From assembly GCA_036389695.1 (NCBI GenBank), contig DASVWG010000323.1:1-26388 (forward strand): DNA of 26,388 bases, in the 5' to 3' direction. This DNA comes from JALZHR01 sp036389695 (lineage in GTDB: Bacteria; Acidobacteriota; Blastocatellia; Pyrinomonadales; Pyrinomonadaceae). Both the position numbers and the translations under genes were made by a program. The notes under the pieces are model-generated. The model searched no databases and was not told the DNA's origin. It saw nothing but the letters and a program-made list of their open reading frames with translations. Of this stretch, positions 1 to 7,706 are shown piece after piece (within the stretch, counting starts at the first letter, position 1; every line of letters starts with the position of its first letter).

Positions 1-20
1 AAGGGAAAGAAATCGCATCG

Positions 21-167
21 GTCAGAACCGCCTGCGGTAGCGGGCGGTTGAACGCGAAAATTTCAAATTTCAGGTTTCAAGTTAAAACAATCGGTAAACA
101 TTTAAACCAGAAACCAGAAACTTGAAACGCTAAACTTAAACCGCCCGCTACCGCAGGCGGTTCTGAC
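21..167. repeat. Nested inverted-repeat element (29-bp arms)
   Basis: Perfect 29-bp inverted arms lie at 21-49 and 139-167. Each arm is itself partly self-complementary (ACCGCC...GGCGGT). Inside is a second inverted pair at 74-83 and 119-128 (GTTTCAAGTT / AACTTGAAAC). The right arm reaches the last base of the stop codon of the M50-like gene, so the folded RNA could end or stabilise that transcript. Nothing else is visible in bases 1-166. No coding signal suggests an insertion sequence. Confidence 0.85.
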
Positions 168-955
168 TAATCTTCAAACGGCAAATCGGTCTGTTTTCCT
201 TTCTGGCTGACGGCGTAGACGCGCAAGCCGACGGAAATCATGACGACCGAAAGAAGAATCCAGATTAGAATCCACGCGACCGCCGGAAGTCCGGTGGCGT
301 TTTGCATATTCATCGCGTCGGTTTGAATGTCGGAGCCGACAAACGGCGCGTTGAGAAAGAAAAGCGTTTTCAAATCCGAAAGCGCGTTTAAAACGAGCTG
401 AACGGCGAGAAAAGCGACGGCGAAATTCGCCGTCTGCGGACCGGCAAAACGCGCAATCGCCAGCATCGCGGCAGCTAAGCCCGCGCCCGCCAGCGTCGTA
501 AAGCCGATGCTCGCCAAAGTTACCTGACCGCCGAAGATATTAAAAAGCGGAACGATAAAGCCAAAAACCAGCGTCATCAAGGCGATAAATCCGCCCAAGC
601 CGTATAAAACGACGCGCGCCGAAATGGCGCGGCGAATCAAAAACAGAAGCAGAACGCCGAAAAACGTCGTGCCGAGATAGCCCGCGCTCGAAGTCAAAAG
701 AGCGGAAATCCAGCTTGACGAAGCCGACCAGACGACGCCTTCGCCGTTTGCCGAAACCGTCAGGCTATGCACCGAGCCGCCCGTCAAAAGCGCCATAAGG
801 GCGTGACTGCCTTCGTGAATAAACGTCACAAACAATCGAACCGGATAAACCAGCCATTCGGCATAAGGAATAAACCACAAAGCGATAGTTATCGCCGTCG
901 CGAGCAATAAAAGTTTTAATTGCGGCTTGGCATCTTCGGCTAATCTGTATCTCAT
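167..955 (-). CDS. M50-like membrane metalloprotease family protein
   Basis: 262-residue integral membrane protein. Residues 47-51 read HEGSH, a zinc-binding HExxH motif placed at the end of a hydrophobic segment, as in M50 (site-2-protease type) peptidases and the M50B-like family. Several further hydrophobic stretches, for example around 85-110, 115-145 and 150-165, suggest six or more membrane spans. The start is well supported: GAAAGGAG sits eight bases before the ATG. Family knowledge makes it a candidate intramembrane protease. The distal DG-type metal ligand of classical M50 enzymes is not obvious, so activity is uncertain. It is transcribed leftwards, downstream of moaC but about 200 bases away, and is probably a separate unit. 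Substrate unknown. Confidence 0.7.
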   Translation of the reverse strand: MRYRLAEDAKPQLKLLLLATAITIALWFIPYAEWLVYPVRLFVTFIHEGSHALMALLTGGSVHSLTVSANGEGVVWSASSSWISALLTSSAGYLGTTFFGVLLLFLIRRAISARVVLYGLGGFIALMTLVFGFIVPLFNIFGGQVTLASIGFTTLAGAGLAAAMLAIARFAGPQTANFAVAFLAVQLVLNALSDLKTLFFLNAPFVGSDIQTDAMNMQNATGLPAVAWILIWILLSVVMISVGLRVYAVSQKGKQTDLPFED

Positions 956-1050
956 TTAAAAACTCCTTTCTTCAATACAAATCATTTTACGCTTTTTCTG
1001 ATGCAAAGTTCAAAGTAATTGTTTCTTTACAATTGCAAAATTGATGATTT

Positions 1051-1149
1051 TGGTCTTTGATTTTTGACCTTTGACCTTTGATTTTTTTAAATTACGGCTC
1101 GAATCGTCATTAGAATTCTCAAAGGTCAAAAGTCAAAAATCAAAGGTCA
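1051..1149. repeat. Inverted repeat of TGACCTTTGA-type phrases
   Basis: A 31-base arm at 1051-1081 and its near-perfect inverse at 1119-1149 flank a short spacer. Both arms are made of repeated 'TTTGACC' and 'TTTGATT' phrases. It fills the gap between moaC and the M50-like gene and could form a long hairpin just past the moaC stop codon. It has no T-tract typical of an intrinsic terminator. The 956-1155 gap holds nothing else that I can recognise. Confidence 0.8.
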
Positions 1150-1155
1150 TTTCTT

Positions 1156-1623
1156 TTAATTCGTAATTGTCCCGCTCTTTCCGCCTTCTTTTAATTGCAG
1201 ACGAATTTCCGAGATTTGCATATCTTTCTGCACGGCTTTGCACATATCGTAGACGGTCAGCGCGGCGACGGAAACCGCCGTCAAAGCTTCCATTTCCACG
1301 CCGGTTTGCGCGTTTGTCACGGCTTCGGCTTCGAGATAAACGCCGTAATCTTTAAGCTCGGCTTTCACCTCGACTTTTGACAAAGGCAGTTGATGACACA
1401 GCGGAATCAGGTTCGCCGTCTGTTTTGCCGCCATAATTCCGGCGATTCGCGCGATTTCCAGCGGATTTCCTTTCGGATTCGCCTGCTCCCGAACGGCTTT
1501 AACGGTTTCCGCGTTCATCAAAACCTTGCCGGAAGCGACCGCGCGGCGTTTCGTCACGGCTTTCTCCGAAACGTCAACCATTCTGACCTCGCCTGTTTCG
1601 TCGTAATGACTTAATTTGGACAT
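1156..1623 (-). CDS. moaC: Cyclic pyranopterin monophosphate synthase MoaC
   Basis: 155 residues, the usual MoaC length. With MoaA it converts GTP to cyclic pyranopterin monophosphate, the first step of molybdenum-cofactor synthesis. Diagnostic segments are MVDVSEKAVTKRRA near residue 15, LIPLCHQLPLSKVEV near 72, and GVEMEALTAVSVAALT plus YDMCKAVQKDM near 108-135. Lys51 and the Asp126/Lys129 pair match the catalytic residues of E. coli MoaC. The frame stays open for 18 codons upstream, but those codons are AACTGAT repeats, so the start is the ATG at 1623. No Shine-Dalgarno sequence precedes it because the repeat abuts the ATG. It lies 86 bases after moeA on the same strand, so a moeA-moaC operon is likely. 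Confidence 0.95.
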   Translation of the reverse strand: MSKLSHYDETGEVRMVDVSEKAVTKRRAVASGKVLMNAETVKAVREQANPKGNPLEIARIAGIMAAKQTANLIPLCHQLPLSKVEVKAELKDYGVYLEAEAVTNAQTGVEMEALTAVSVAALTVYDMCKAVQKDMQISEIRLQLKEGGKSGTITN

Positions 1624-1708
1624 AACTGATAACTGATAACTGATAACTGATAACTGATAACTGATAGTGACAAACAAACTATCAACTATCAGTTATCAGT
1701 TATCAGTT
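1624..1708. repeat. AACTGAT heptamer repeat hairpin between moeA and moaC
   Basis: Six exact copies of AACTGAT at 1624-1665 are followed by a short spacer and three inverse copies (ATCAGTT) at 1688-1708. The array can fold as a hairpin. It touches the moaC start codon on one side and lies one base short of the moeA stop codon on the other. Confidence 0.9.
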
Positions 1709-1709
1709 A

Positions 1710-2936
1710 TTAAGGTAAATAAGCAATTTGAGCAACGGTTCCGGCTTCCAAAATCGCGTCCTGCGGTACGAAAACCAGCGCGTCGGCGCGCGAAAAGGCG
1801 ATAAAATTCGACGAGCCGCGAAAGCGCAGCGATTCGATAAACAGCCTTCCGTCTTCGCCTGTTTCGAGCGAAACCGGCAAAAACGAATCGCGCTCTTTCG
1901 CGCCTTTTATTTTTTCCGAAACAACGGCAAAGCCTTTTTTCAAACCGCATTCGCGCGCGCCCTGCATTTGCAAAAGCGCCGTTCGTACAAATAAATAAAA
2001 CGTCACCGCCACGGAAACGGGATTTCCCGGCAGACCGAAAATTAATTTATCGTTTAATTTAGCGAAAACCGTCGGCTTGCCGGGCTTCAGGCGCACTTTC
2101 TCAAAAAAAATCTCCGCGCCGAGCTCGCGCAAAGCCGGTTTTGTAAAATCATAATCGCCGACCGAAACGCCGCCCGTGATAAGTAAAATTTTGGATTTTG
2201 GATTTTGGATTTTGGATTTGTTCGTTAATCCGACGGCTTCGGCGATTTGATTTTTCAGCGTCTCTAAATCGTCTTCCACCAAAGGCAAAATTTCACTTTG
2301 CGCGCCGAGCTTGCGCAGGAATGCGTCGAGCATTATCGAATTTGAATTGCGGATTTGGTCTTGTTTCGGCGTTTCGGAAATGTCGACAATCTCGCTGCCG
2401 GTCGCTAAAATCGAAACTTTCGGTCTTTGGGCGACCTTCACTTTCGCATAGCCGAAAGACGCCAGCGAAGCAATCATATTTTCCGTGATTATTTCGCCTT
2501 TGGAAAAAACCTCCGCGCCTTTTTCGATTTCTTCGGCGCGGCGAATAATATTTTGTTTTTCTTTGGTCGCTTCCAGAATCTCTATAAAACCATTGTTTTC
2601 TTTGGTCAGCTCGACTTTCTGAACCGCGTCCGCTCCGGCGGGAACGGGCGCGCCGGTCATTATCCGCACGGCTTCGCCTTTTTTGATTTCGCCCGTAAAT
2701 CCTTTGCCTGCCACCGCTTCGCCGATGATTTTCAATTTAACGGGAGCGTTTTTCGTATCTTTCGCGCGCACGGCAAAACCGTCCATCTGCGAGCGGTCAA
2801 ACGGCGGCAAATCCATATCCGCGCGAATTTCTTCCGCCAAAACTCGCCCGGTTGATTCTCTTAAATCAACCGTCTCAACTCCGAGCGCGAAAGTCTCGCG
2901 CTTGATAATTTCTAATGCTTCTAAAATCGGAATCAT
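1710..2936 (-). CDS. moeA: Molybdopterin molybdenumtransferase MoeA
   Basis: 408 residues, the normal MoeA length. It inserts molybdate into adenylylated molybdopterin to finish the cofactor. Family motifs appear in order: PPFDRSQMDGFAVRA near residue 43, RIMTGAPVPAGADAV near 90, ILATGSEIV near 175, ITGGVSVGDYDF near 255, and KPGKPTVFAKL with IFGLPGNPVSVAVTF near 285-310. The stretch just before ITGGVS (NKSKIQNPKSKIL) is encoded by a GGATTTT heptamer repeat and looks like an in-frame insertion in a surface loop. The start is the ATG at 2936 with only a weak ribosome site. It is followed on the same strand by moaC. A fold-back repeat (2944-3020) lies directly upstream. Confidence 0.95.
   Translation of the reverse strand: MIPILEALEIIKRETFALGVETVDLRESTGRVLAEEIRADMDLPPFDRSQMDGFAVRAKDTKNAPVKLKIIGEAVAGKGFTGEIKKGEAVRIMTGAPVPAGADAVQKVELTKENNGFIEILEATKEKQNIIRRAEEIEKGAEVFSKGEIITENMIASLASFGYAKVKVAQRPKVSILATGSEIVDISETPKQDQIRNSNSIMLDAFLRKLGAQSEILPLVEDDLETLKNQIAEAVGLTNKSKIQNPKSKILLITGGVSVGDYDFTKPALRELGAEIFFEKVRLKPGKPTVFAKLNDKLIFGLPGNPVSVAVTFYLFVRTALLQMQGARECGLKKGFAVVSEKIKGAKERDSFLPVSLETGEDGRLFIESLRFRGSSNFIAFSRADALVFVPQDAILEAGTVAQIAYLP
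2193..2219. repeat. GGATTTT heptamer repeat inside moeA
   Basis: Three exact copies and one near copy of GGATTTT, period seven. Twenty-one bases make seven codons, so the frame survives and gives a repeated SKIQNPK peptide. The same kind of phrase is common between genes in related genomes. Confidence 0.85.
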
Positions 2937-2943
2937 AATAATT

Positions 2944-3020
2944 TTAGCCGCGAAACTTCACAGAAAAACACAAAATAAAAAAAATATTTTCGTGCATTTT
3001 TCGTGTTCTTTCGCGGCTAA
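2944..3020. repeat. TTAGCCGCGAA fold-back repeat
   Basis: Arms TTAGCCGCGAA (2944-2954) and TTCGCGGCTAA (3010-3020) enclose partly complementary CACAGAAAAACAC-like and CGTG...TTTTTCGTG segments. It lies between the M24 peptidase stop codon and the moeA start. A sister copy is nested at 7760-7838. Confidence 0.8.
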
Positions 3021-3025
3021 TCTCT

Positions 3026-4378
3026 TTAACGAATCAAATAAAACTCCGTCTGGCGCGGGCGGAAAAATTCGTAGCCCTTGTCGGTCATAAAAGCGTCGTC
3101 TTCCTGCATAATAAAGACCATCTGATTGTTCCATTCGGGAACTTTGGTCGCCGTGTTCAGCTCAATCGAGGTGATGGAACCGAGACGCAGGCGCTCGTCG
3201 CTGGCGGTTGCGCGCCGGGCATCGATGTGCGCGCCGAGACCGTGACCGTGCGTGCCGAGCGGATGCGAGTAAATCAGCGCCTGAATGTTTTGTTTTTTCA
3301 TTTCCGCCATCGTCGCCGCGTAAACTTCCTGTCCGGTCATTCCGGCGCGGGCGATGGAAAATAACGCGTCCTGAAGACGATTCGTATTTTTCAGAGCGTC
3401 TTTCAAACCCTGCGGCGCGTCCTTTTCGCCCTTTTTCAGAATATACGCGTGTTTCTGCCAGTCGGTCGAAAGCCCCATATAATTCAAGCCGAAATCGACG
3501 TGAATCAAATCGCCGCGTTCCAGAACGAGATTTTCCGACGAAACTTCGAGAAACTGCAATGGATTTTCGTTTCCTTTCGCTATTCTCTGAACGCGCAAAT
3601 CGGGCTGAAACCAGGTCGTTAAACCGAGATTATTAATCTGCTGGTAAAGCCACCAGCGAACGTCGCCGACCGTCGTTTTGCCGGGCGTGACGACTTCATT
3701 TGAAAACGCGCGGCGCGTCAGAATATCGGTCAATAAAACCGCCTGGCGATAATGTTCCAGTTCTTCGGGCAGGCGCGTGTCGAGATAATCGGTGATAAAT
3801 TTTCCGCCGGATATGAAGCGCGCTTCCGTTTCTTTGCCGAGCGTCTCGACTAAAAATTTGTATGCGTCGTGCGTGATGCCGTCGGATTGCCCGCGACCGC
3901 CGCCCATATTTAGGGCGATGGTTTTCGGGTTTCGCTCGGTGACGATTTGTTTCAAAGTTTCCGCGATTTTACTGCCCGGCGGATTCAGCATCGTGTAAAA
4001 ATTTTTCAGGTGTTCTTCCGGATAGCGGATAATGGCGATTTTGTCGAGCGTCTGCCCGTTGTCGGCGAGAATAAAAAAATCGCGCCTGCCGACATACGGC
4101 AGCGGCGGCGCGATGTATTCCGTCACCGGATCGGCGTGAAATTCCTCGTTGACGACAATCCACATCGAAACGTTGTGCTTGCGCATCATCGGCAAAAGAA
4201 CTGTGTCGAGACGCTTTTTCAGCCATTCTTCGCGCACTCTTAACTGCTCGCGCTGCGAAAGAAGCTTCGGCATCGGCGGCAGTTTTTCGCCGGATTTATT
4301 CTGCGCGAAAACAGGATTTGCGTTCAGCAGACTGGAAAACAGGAAGAAAGAAAACAGGATTTTACTAAATGATTTCAT
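3026..4378 (-). CDS. Secreted M24 family metallopeptidase (Xaa-Pro aminopeptidase-like)
   Basis: 450 residues. An N-terminal signal peptide (hydrophobic stretch at about 7-18, cleavage probably after VFAQ near residue 26) sends it out of the cytoplasm. The C-terminal half is a pita-bread M24 domain with all five metal ligands recognisable: Asp in HVDFG (about 294), Asp in STDW (about 305), His in GTHGHGLGAH (about 380), Glu in SIELNT (about 404) and Glu in MQEDD (about 424). Family members cleave N-terminal Xaa-Pro bonds or are prolidase-like. The N-terminal half resembles the creatinase/prolidase N-domain. The ATG at 4378 is preceded by a modest AGGTG ribosome site. It diverges from the acyl-CoA dehydrogenase gene. 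Exact substrate unknown. Confidence 0.88.
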   Translation of the reverse strand: MKSFSKILFSFFLFSSLLNANPVFAQNKSGEKLPPMPKLLSQREQLRVREEWLKKRLDTVLLPMMRKHNVSMWIVVNEEFHADPVTEYIAPPLPYVGRRDFFILADNGQTLDKIAIIRYPEEHLKNFYTMLNPPGSKIAETLKQIVTERNPKTIALNMGGGRGQSDGITHDAYKFLVETLGKETEARFISGGKFITDYLDTRLPEELEHYRQAVLLTDILTRRAFSNEVVTPGKTTVGDVRWWLYQQINNLGLTTWFQPDLRVQRIAKGNENPLQFLEVSSENLVLERGDLIHVDFGLNYMGLSTDWQKHAYILKKGEKDAPQGLKDALKNTNRLQDALFSIARAGMTGQEVYAATMAEMKKQNIQALIYSHPLGTHGHGLGAHIDARRATASDERLRLGSITSIELNTATKVPEWNNQMVFIMQEDDAFMTDKGYEFFRPRQTEFYLIR

Positions 4379-4503
4379 ACCGGCACCTATTTATTTTATT
4401 TATGGCTTTTAGCGCAAATTTTGACAAAATGATACACTGAATTTTGCTTTCGACTGCCTTAATTTAACATAAAAAAATTTATTTGAGAGGAAAATTAGAG
4501 ACT

Positions 4504-5730
4504 GTGATTGATTTTGAATTTACCGAAGAACATATCGCTTTGCAGCGCACGGTGCGCGAATTTTGCCGGCAGGAAGTCGCGCCCTTTATCAAGGAATGGG
4601 ACGAAAAATCGTATTTCGAACGCTCTATCCTGGGCAAAATGGCTGATTTGGGAATTTTGGGCGTCTGCATTCCCGAACAATACGGCGGCGCGGGTTTCGA
4701 TTATATTTCTTTGGGCTTGGTGTGCGAGGAGCTTGAAGCGTGCGATACATTCCTGCGCGTGATTATGTCGGTTCACGTCGGGCTGAACTCGATGAGCGTT
4801 TTCTCTTGGGGAACGGAAGAACAGAAGCAGAAATATCTCGCGCCGCAGGCGAAAGGCGAAAAGATTGCGACTTTCGGTTTGACCGAGCCGAACGCCGGTT
4901 CGGACGTTATCGGCTTGCGCTCGTCGGCGCGGCGCGACGGCGACGATTGGATTCTGAACGGCGAGAAAATGTGGATTTCTCTGGGCGACGTTGCCGACCA
5001 TTTCCTGTTCTTCTGCTGGACGGACGAGGAAAAACGCAAAAAACGCGACCACACGGGAATGAGCTGTTTTATCGTCGAGCGCTCGATGCCGGGATTTTCT
5101 TCCGGCACAATTCACGGAAAATTGGGAATTAAAGCCGGAAATACGGGCTATTTTTCATTGCAGGACGTTCGCGTGCCGAAAGAAAATATGCTCGGCGAGG
5201 AAGGCGAAGGCTTTAAAATCGCGATGTTTTCACTGGAAAACGGTCGCTACACGGTCGCATCGGGCGCGACGGGCGTGATTCGCGCTTCGCGCGACGCTTC
5301 AATCGCGTATGCCAACACGCGCGAAACGGCGGGCGTCAAAATCGGCGAGCATCAATTAGTCAAACAAAAAATCGCCGAGATGGAAGCCGATTATCAAATG
5401 TCCCATCTTTTGTGGCTCAAAGCGGGTTATCTGAAAAATCAGGGCATGCCGTCGGCGAAAGCCGCATCGATGGCGAAATGGCAGGCGACCGTCCGCAGCG
5501 AAAAAGCGGCGTCGATGGCGATTGAAGTTCACGGCGCAAACGGTTATACGAACGATTATCCGGTCGAGCGCTATTTGCGAAACTGCAAAGCCGCCGTTAT
5601 CTACGAAGGAACGCGTGACATTCACACGATTATGCAGGCGGATTGGGCTCTGGGCTTAAAACGCGAAAAACAAGCGCGCGTGACATTACCAGCTTATAAA
5701 TCGAACGAAGCGAAAGACGCGACGGCGTAA
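4504..5730 (+). CDS. Acyl-CoA dehydrogenase
   Basis: 408 residues from the GTG at 4504. The upstream TTG at 4483 overlaps the GAGAGGA ribosome site and would add seven residues not expected in the family, so I reject it. The FAD flavoenzyme forms the alpha,beta double bond of acyl-CoA, passing electrons to ETF. Visible features: N-terminal helical start IDFEFTEEH, the signature FGLTEPNAGSDVIG near 127-140, WILNGEKMWIS near 155, and the catalytic glutamate at residue 368 in IYEGTRDIH. The YEGTxDIH form resembles short-chain and glutaryl-CoA dehydrogenase-like members, but the acyl specificity cannot be read safely. It stands alone, diverging from the M24 gene, and ends before an inverted repeat and a strong bidirectional terminator. 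Confidence 0.93.
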   Translation: MIDFEFTEEHIALQRTVREFCRQEVAPFIKEWDEKSYFERSILGKMADLGILGVCIPEQYGGAGFDYISLGLVCEELEACDTFLRVIMSVHVGLNSMSVFSWGTEEQKQKYLAPQAKGEKIATFGLTEPNAGSDVIGLRSSARRDGDDWILNGEKMWISLGDVADHFLFFCWTDEEKRKKRDHTGMSCFIVERSMPGFSSGTIHGKLGIKAGNTGYFSLQDVRVPKENMLGEEGEGFKIAMFSLENGRYTVASGATGVIRASRDASIAYANTRETAGVKIGEHQLVKQKIAEMEADYQMSHLLWLKAGYLKNQGMPSAKAASMAKWQATVRSEKAASMAIEVHGANGYTNDYPVERYLRNCKAAVIYEGTRDIHTIMQADWALGLKREKQARVTLPAYKSNEAKDATA

Positions 5731-5763
5731 GTGAGAAATGAAACGCTGATTTAAAGAGGCGAA

Positions 5764-5881
5764 AGCCCGCGCGTCAGCAAGGGCGGATTCAGATTTGGGA
5801 TTGATTGTTAGCTAAAGTTCAAATCCGAAATCCGCATTCCGCAAGCCTAAATCGTAATGCGCCCTTACTGACGCGCGGGCT
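5764..5881. repeat. GCCCGCGCGTCAG inverted-repeat element
   Basis: 22-base arms at 5764-5785 and 5860-5881 differ at one base (CAGCAAGGG against CAGTAAGGG). The interior holds partly complementary CGGATTCAGATTTGGG and AAATCCGAAATCCGC phrases, so this element too is nested. It lies in the gap after the acyl-CoA dehydrogenase. With the terminator that follows, it accounts for most of 5731-5959. Confidence 0.85.
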
Positions 5882-5895
5882 TCTGCCTTAATTGA

Positions 5896-5931
5896 AAAAG
5901 CCAGCCTGATTTTAAAATCAGGCTGGCTTTT
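5896..5931. terminator. Bidirectional intrinsic terminator
   Basis: A perfect 18-base palindrome with A-rich and T-rich ends (AAAAGCCAGCCTGATTTT and its inverse). It sits between the convergent acyl-CoA dehydrogenase (+) and the Ser/Thr-rich lipoprotein gene (-). T-tracts occur on both strands, so it can serve both genes. Confidence 0.93.
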
Positions 5932-5959
5932 CTTATTTTAATTAAATTTAAAACTACGA

Positions 5960-6322
5960 TTACGGAGTCGGGCGAGTCGTCGTCGAGTTGTTCGTGGTCG
6001 AATTGCCGCTGCGATTCATGTTGCCGCTCGTCGAATTTCCGCTCGTCGTGTTTCCGCTGGTCGAGTTTCCGGTGGTCGAATTTCCGGTCGTCGAATTTCC
6101 GCTCGTCGAGTTGCCGGTCGTTGAATTTCCGCTCGTCGAGTTGCCGCCGGTCGAGTTGCCGCCGGTCGTGTTACCGCCGGTCGTGGTGCTGTTGTTCGTC
6201 GCGTTGCCGGCGCGGTTCATGTTGGTGTTGTTGGTGTTGTTTCCGGTCGTTTCACCGCCGCAAGCCGAGATGCCGACAGCCAGAGCCGCCACAGCCGAAA
6301 TGGTCAAAACTTTCAATTTCAT
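5960..6322 (-). CDS. Low-complexity Gly/Asn/Ser/Thr repeat lipoprotein
   Basis: 120 residues. A lipoprotein signal peptide ends in GISAC with the lipidated cysteine at residue 21. The rest has almost no globular character: an Asn/Thr-rich lead, then about a dozen five-residue units of the type GNST(S/T/G), then a Thr/Pro tail. The DNA shows a 15-base tandem repeat at about 6020-6180, so copy number could change by slippage without losing frame. A GGAGG ribosome site precedes the ATG at 6322, about 13 bases away. It probably forms a flexible spacer at the cell surface. No enzymatic function can be inferred. Translation is supported by the signal peptide and frame, not by homology. Confidence 0.72.
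   Translation of the reverse strand: MKLKVLTISAVAALAVGISACGGETTGNNTNNTNMNRAGNATNNSTTTGGNTTGGNSTGGNSTSGNSTTGNSTSGNSTTGNSTTGNSTSGNTTSGNSTSGNMNRSGNSTTNNSTTTRPTP
6020..6180. repeat. 15-bp tandem minisatellite in lipoprotein gene
   Basis: Imperfect tandem copies of a 15-base unit of the type TCGAATTTCCGGTCG encode the five-residue GNST(S/T) repeats. Differences between units are mainly single-base swaps (CTC/GTC, TTT/TTG), as expected of an old, slippage-prone tract. Confidence 0.85.
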
Positions 6323-6511
6323 GGTTTTCTAATTTCCTCCAAAAGGTTTTTAATTATTATTTTGCGAAAAATTTCACTTTCTCACATTCAAATTGCAAAT
6401 AGTAACAAAAATTAATTTTTTTGCAAGTGGAATTTGCAAAAAAGCGGCTTCGGACGGCAAAATTAATGAATTTGTAACGTCTAAACTGCTTTAATTTGAT
6501 CAGCTTACAGG

Positions 6512-7069
6512 CTATTTCGCGGTGTTCGACGGCGAAGCCGATTTTTTCACGTCGTCAATGTCGGGACTTTGATTGGTCATTTTCCAATCGCCGTTTTCGC
6601 GCACGAATTTAAACGGCGTCCAGACGCCGTAACTGCCGCCTTTGATTTCCGCCACGCCCGTGTTGCCTTCGATTTTTTCGTTGCGGACTTCCATCGGCTT
6701 GTCAGGTATCACGTCGTTTTCGGTCAGAAAGGCAATCAGCGAAGATTTCTTATCCGTTTTCATGTCGGCTTCCCAGACTTTCAGCGTGTCCTGCGAAACG
6801 ACTTTGCGCACGGCGGCTTCGTCTTTTTTCTTGAGCGCGTCGTAATAAGCCGTCACGACGGGCGCGAGCGTCGGCGCGTTGTTGGTCGTCTCGGCTTCCG
6901 GTTTTTTGTTGGTCTGAATTAAATTGTTTGAATTATTAGCGGCGACGGTATTAGCGTTCGCCGCGTTGTTATTAGCCGCATTGTTAACCGGCTGGACGCT
7001 ATTGCCGCAGCCTGCAAAAATAATCGAAAAGCTTAAAATCGTAATAAAAAGTAAAAATTGATAACGCAC
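6512..7069 (-). CDS. Lipoprotein with NTF2-like (DUF4878-type) domain
   Basis: 185 residues from the GTG at 7069, chosen because AAGGAGA lies six bases upstream and the signal peptide begins at once (RYQFLLFITILSFSIIFAGC, lipid cysteine at 21). A longer open frame to 7132 has no ribosome site. Residues 22-70 are an Asn/Ala-rich linker. About 75-180 form an alpha+beta domain (PVVTAYYDALKKKDEAAVRK, then FKFVRENGDWKM) typical of NTF2/SnoaL-like lipoproteins, which often bind small ligands or act as uncharacterised periplasmic factors. It diverges from the CYTH gene with 70 bases between starts. No catalytic residues can be assigned. Confidence 0.78.
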   Translation of the reverse strand: MRYQFLLFITILSFSIIFAGCGNSVQPVNNAANNNAANANTVAANNSNNLIQTNKKPEAETTNNAPTLAPVVTAYYDALKKKDEAAVRKVVSQDTLKVWEADMKTDKKSSLIAFLTENDVIPDKPMEVRNEKIEGNTGVAEIKGGSYGVWTPFKFVRENGDWKMTNQSPDIDDVKKSASPSNTAK

Positions 7070-7139
7070 AAATGTTCTCCTTAAATTGAACTTGAAAATA
7101 GAAAAGTATAAAACAAATAAACGAAAAGACAAGCACGCT

Positions 7140-7706
7140 ATGCACCATCAACCGTTTTATCGCATCGAAATGCGCCGCGTTTTTCTCGTGCGCGAGCTGC
7201 CCGCGCCGCTCGTGCGCGCCAGCGCGCACCTGCAATTTTTCGATAATTATATCAGAGACACGCGCCTGCGCCTGCGCACGATTCGCTCGCCGCAGACGCG
7301 CGAGTGGAATTGGATTCTGCAGCAGCGCTTTCCGCTCGAGGCGGGCGATTTATCGCGCTGGCAGGTTTCGGAAATCCATCTCGACGAAGCCGAACACGCC
7401 GCTTTTGAAATTTTCGAAGGCAGGCAAATCACGAAAAACGAGCGCGTCGAAACCAACGAGCTTCGCTTCAATCGCTATTTTTACGATTTCAACGGCAAAC
7501 AAATCGAAATCGACCTCTTTCTAAACCCGCTCTGGGGCTACAATCCGGCGAAAGTTTTTTTTGAAACGGAAGCGGAAATGAAAAATTTCGCGCCGCCCGG
7601 TTTCGCCATTGCCGAAATCACGCAGAACGAATTTTTTCTCGGTCAAAATCTGCTCGGAAAAACTTTCGAAGACGTAAGAAGCGAAGTTGCCGGAGCAAAA
7701 TTGTAG
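7140..7706 (+). CDS. CYTH-domain protein (adenylate cyclase/triphosphatase fold)
   Basis: 188 residues from the ATG at 7140. The upstream TTG at 7086 has no ribosome site. The N-terminus IEMRRVFLVRELP resembles the EIERKFLV opening of CYTH tunnel proteins. DTRLRLRTIR supplies the expected strand of alternating basic residues, and EIDLFLNPLWGY near 140 and KVFFETEAEMKNFAPPGF near 150 match later CYTH strands, including the acidic metal-binding face. The normal ExExK signature is degenerate here (IEMRR), so triphosphatase or cyclase activity is uncertain. Known members hydrolyse polyphosphate or nucleoside triphosphates, or make cAMP. It stands alone, followed by nested repeats. Confidence 0.7.
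   Translation: MHHQPFYRIEMRRVFLVRELPAPLVRASAHLQFFDNYIRDTRLRLRTIRSPQTREWNWILQQRFPLEAGDLSRWQVSEIHLDEAEHAAFEIFEGRQITKNERVETNELRFNRYFYDFNGKQIEIDLFLNPLWGYNPAKVFFETEAEMKNFAPPGFAIAEITQNEFFLGQNLLGKTFEDVRSEVAGAKL

Noticed and set aside
1167..1614. Plus-strand open frames over moaC, and many similar shadow frames elsewhere
   Set aside because: They overlap strongly recognised genes on the other strand and have no family features or ribosome sites.
1624..1677. 18-codon N-terminal extension of MoaC
   Set aside because: It is encoded wholly by AACTGAT repeats, while MSKL at 1623 matches the usual MoaC start.
4483..4503. TTG start giving a seven-residue extension of the acyl-CoA dehydrogenase
   Set aside because: The TTG lies inside the ribosome-binding sequence GAGAGGA, and the family normally starts at the IDFEFTEEH segment. 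GTG at 4504 fits better.
6020..6180. CRISPR-like array
   Set aside because: 15-base tandem units without unique spacers, within a reading frame with a lipoprotein signal.
7070..7132. Longer N-terminus of the NTF2-like lipoprotein
   Set aside because: It would bury the signal peptide. GTG at 7069 has an ideal ribosome site.
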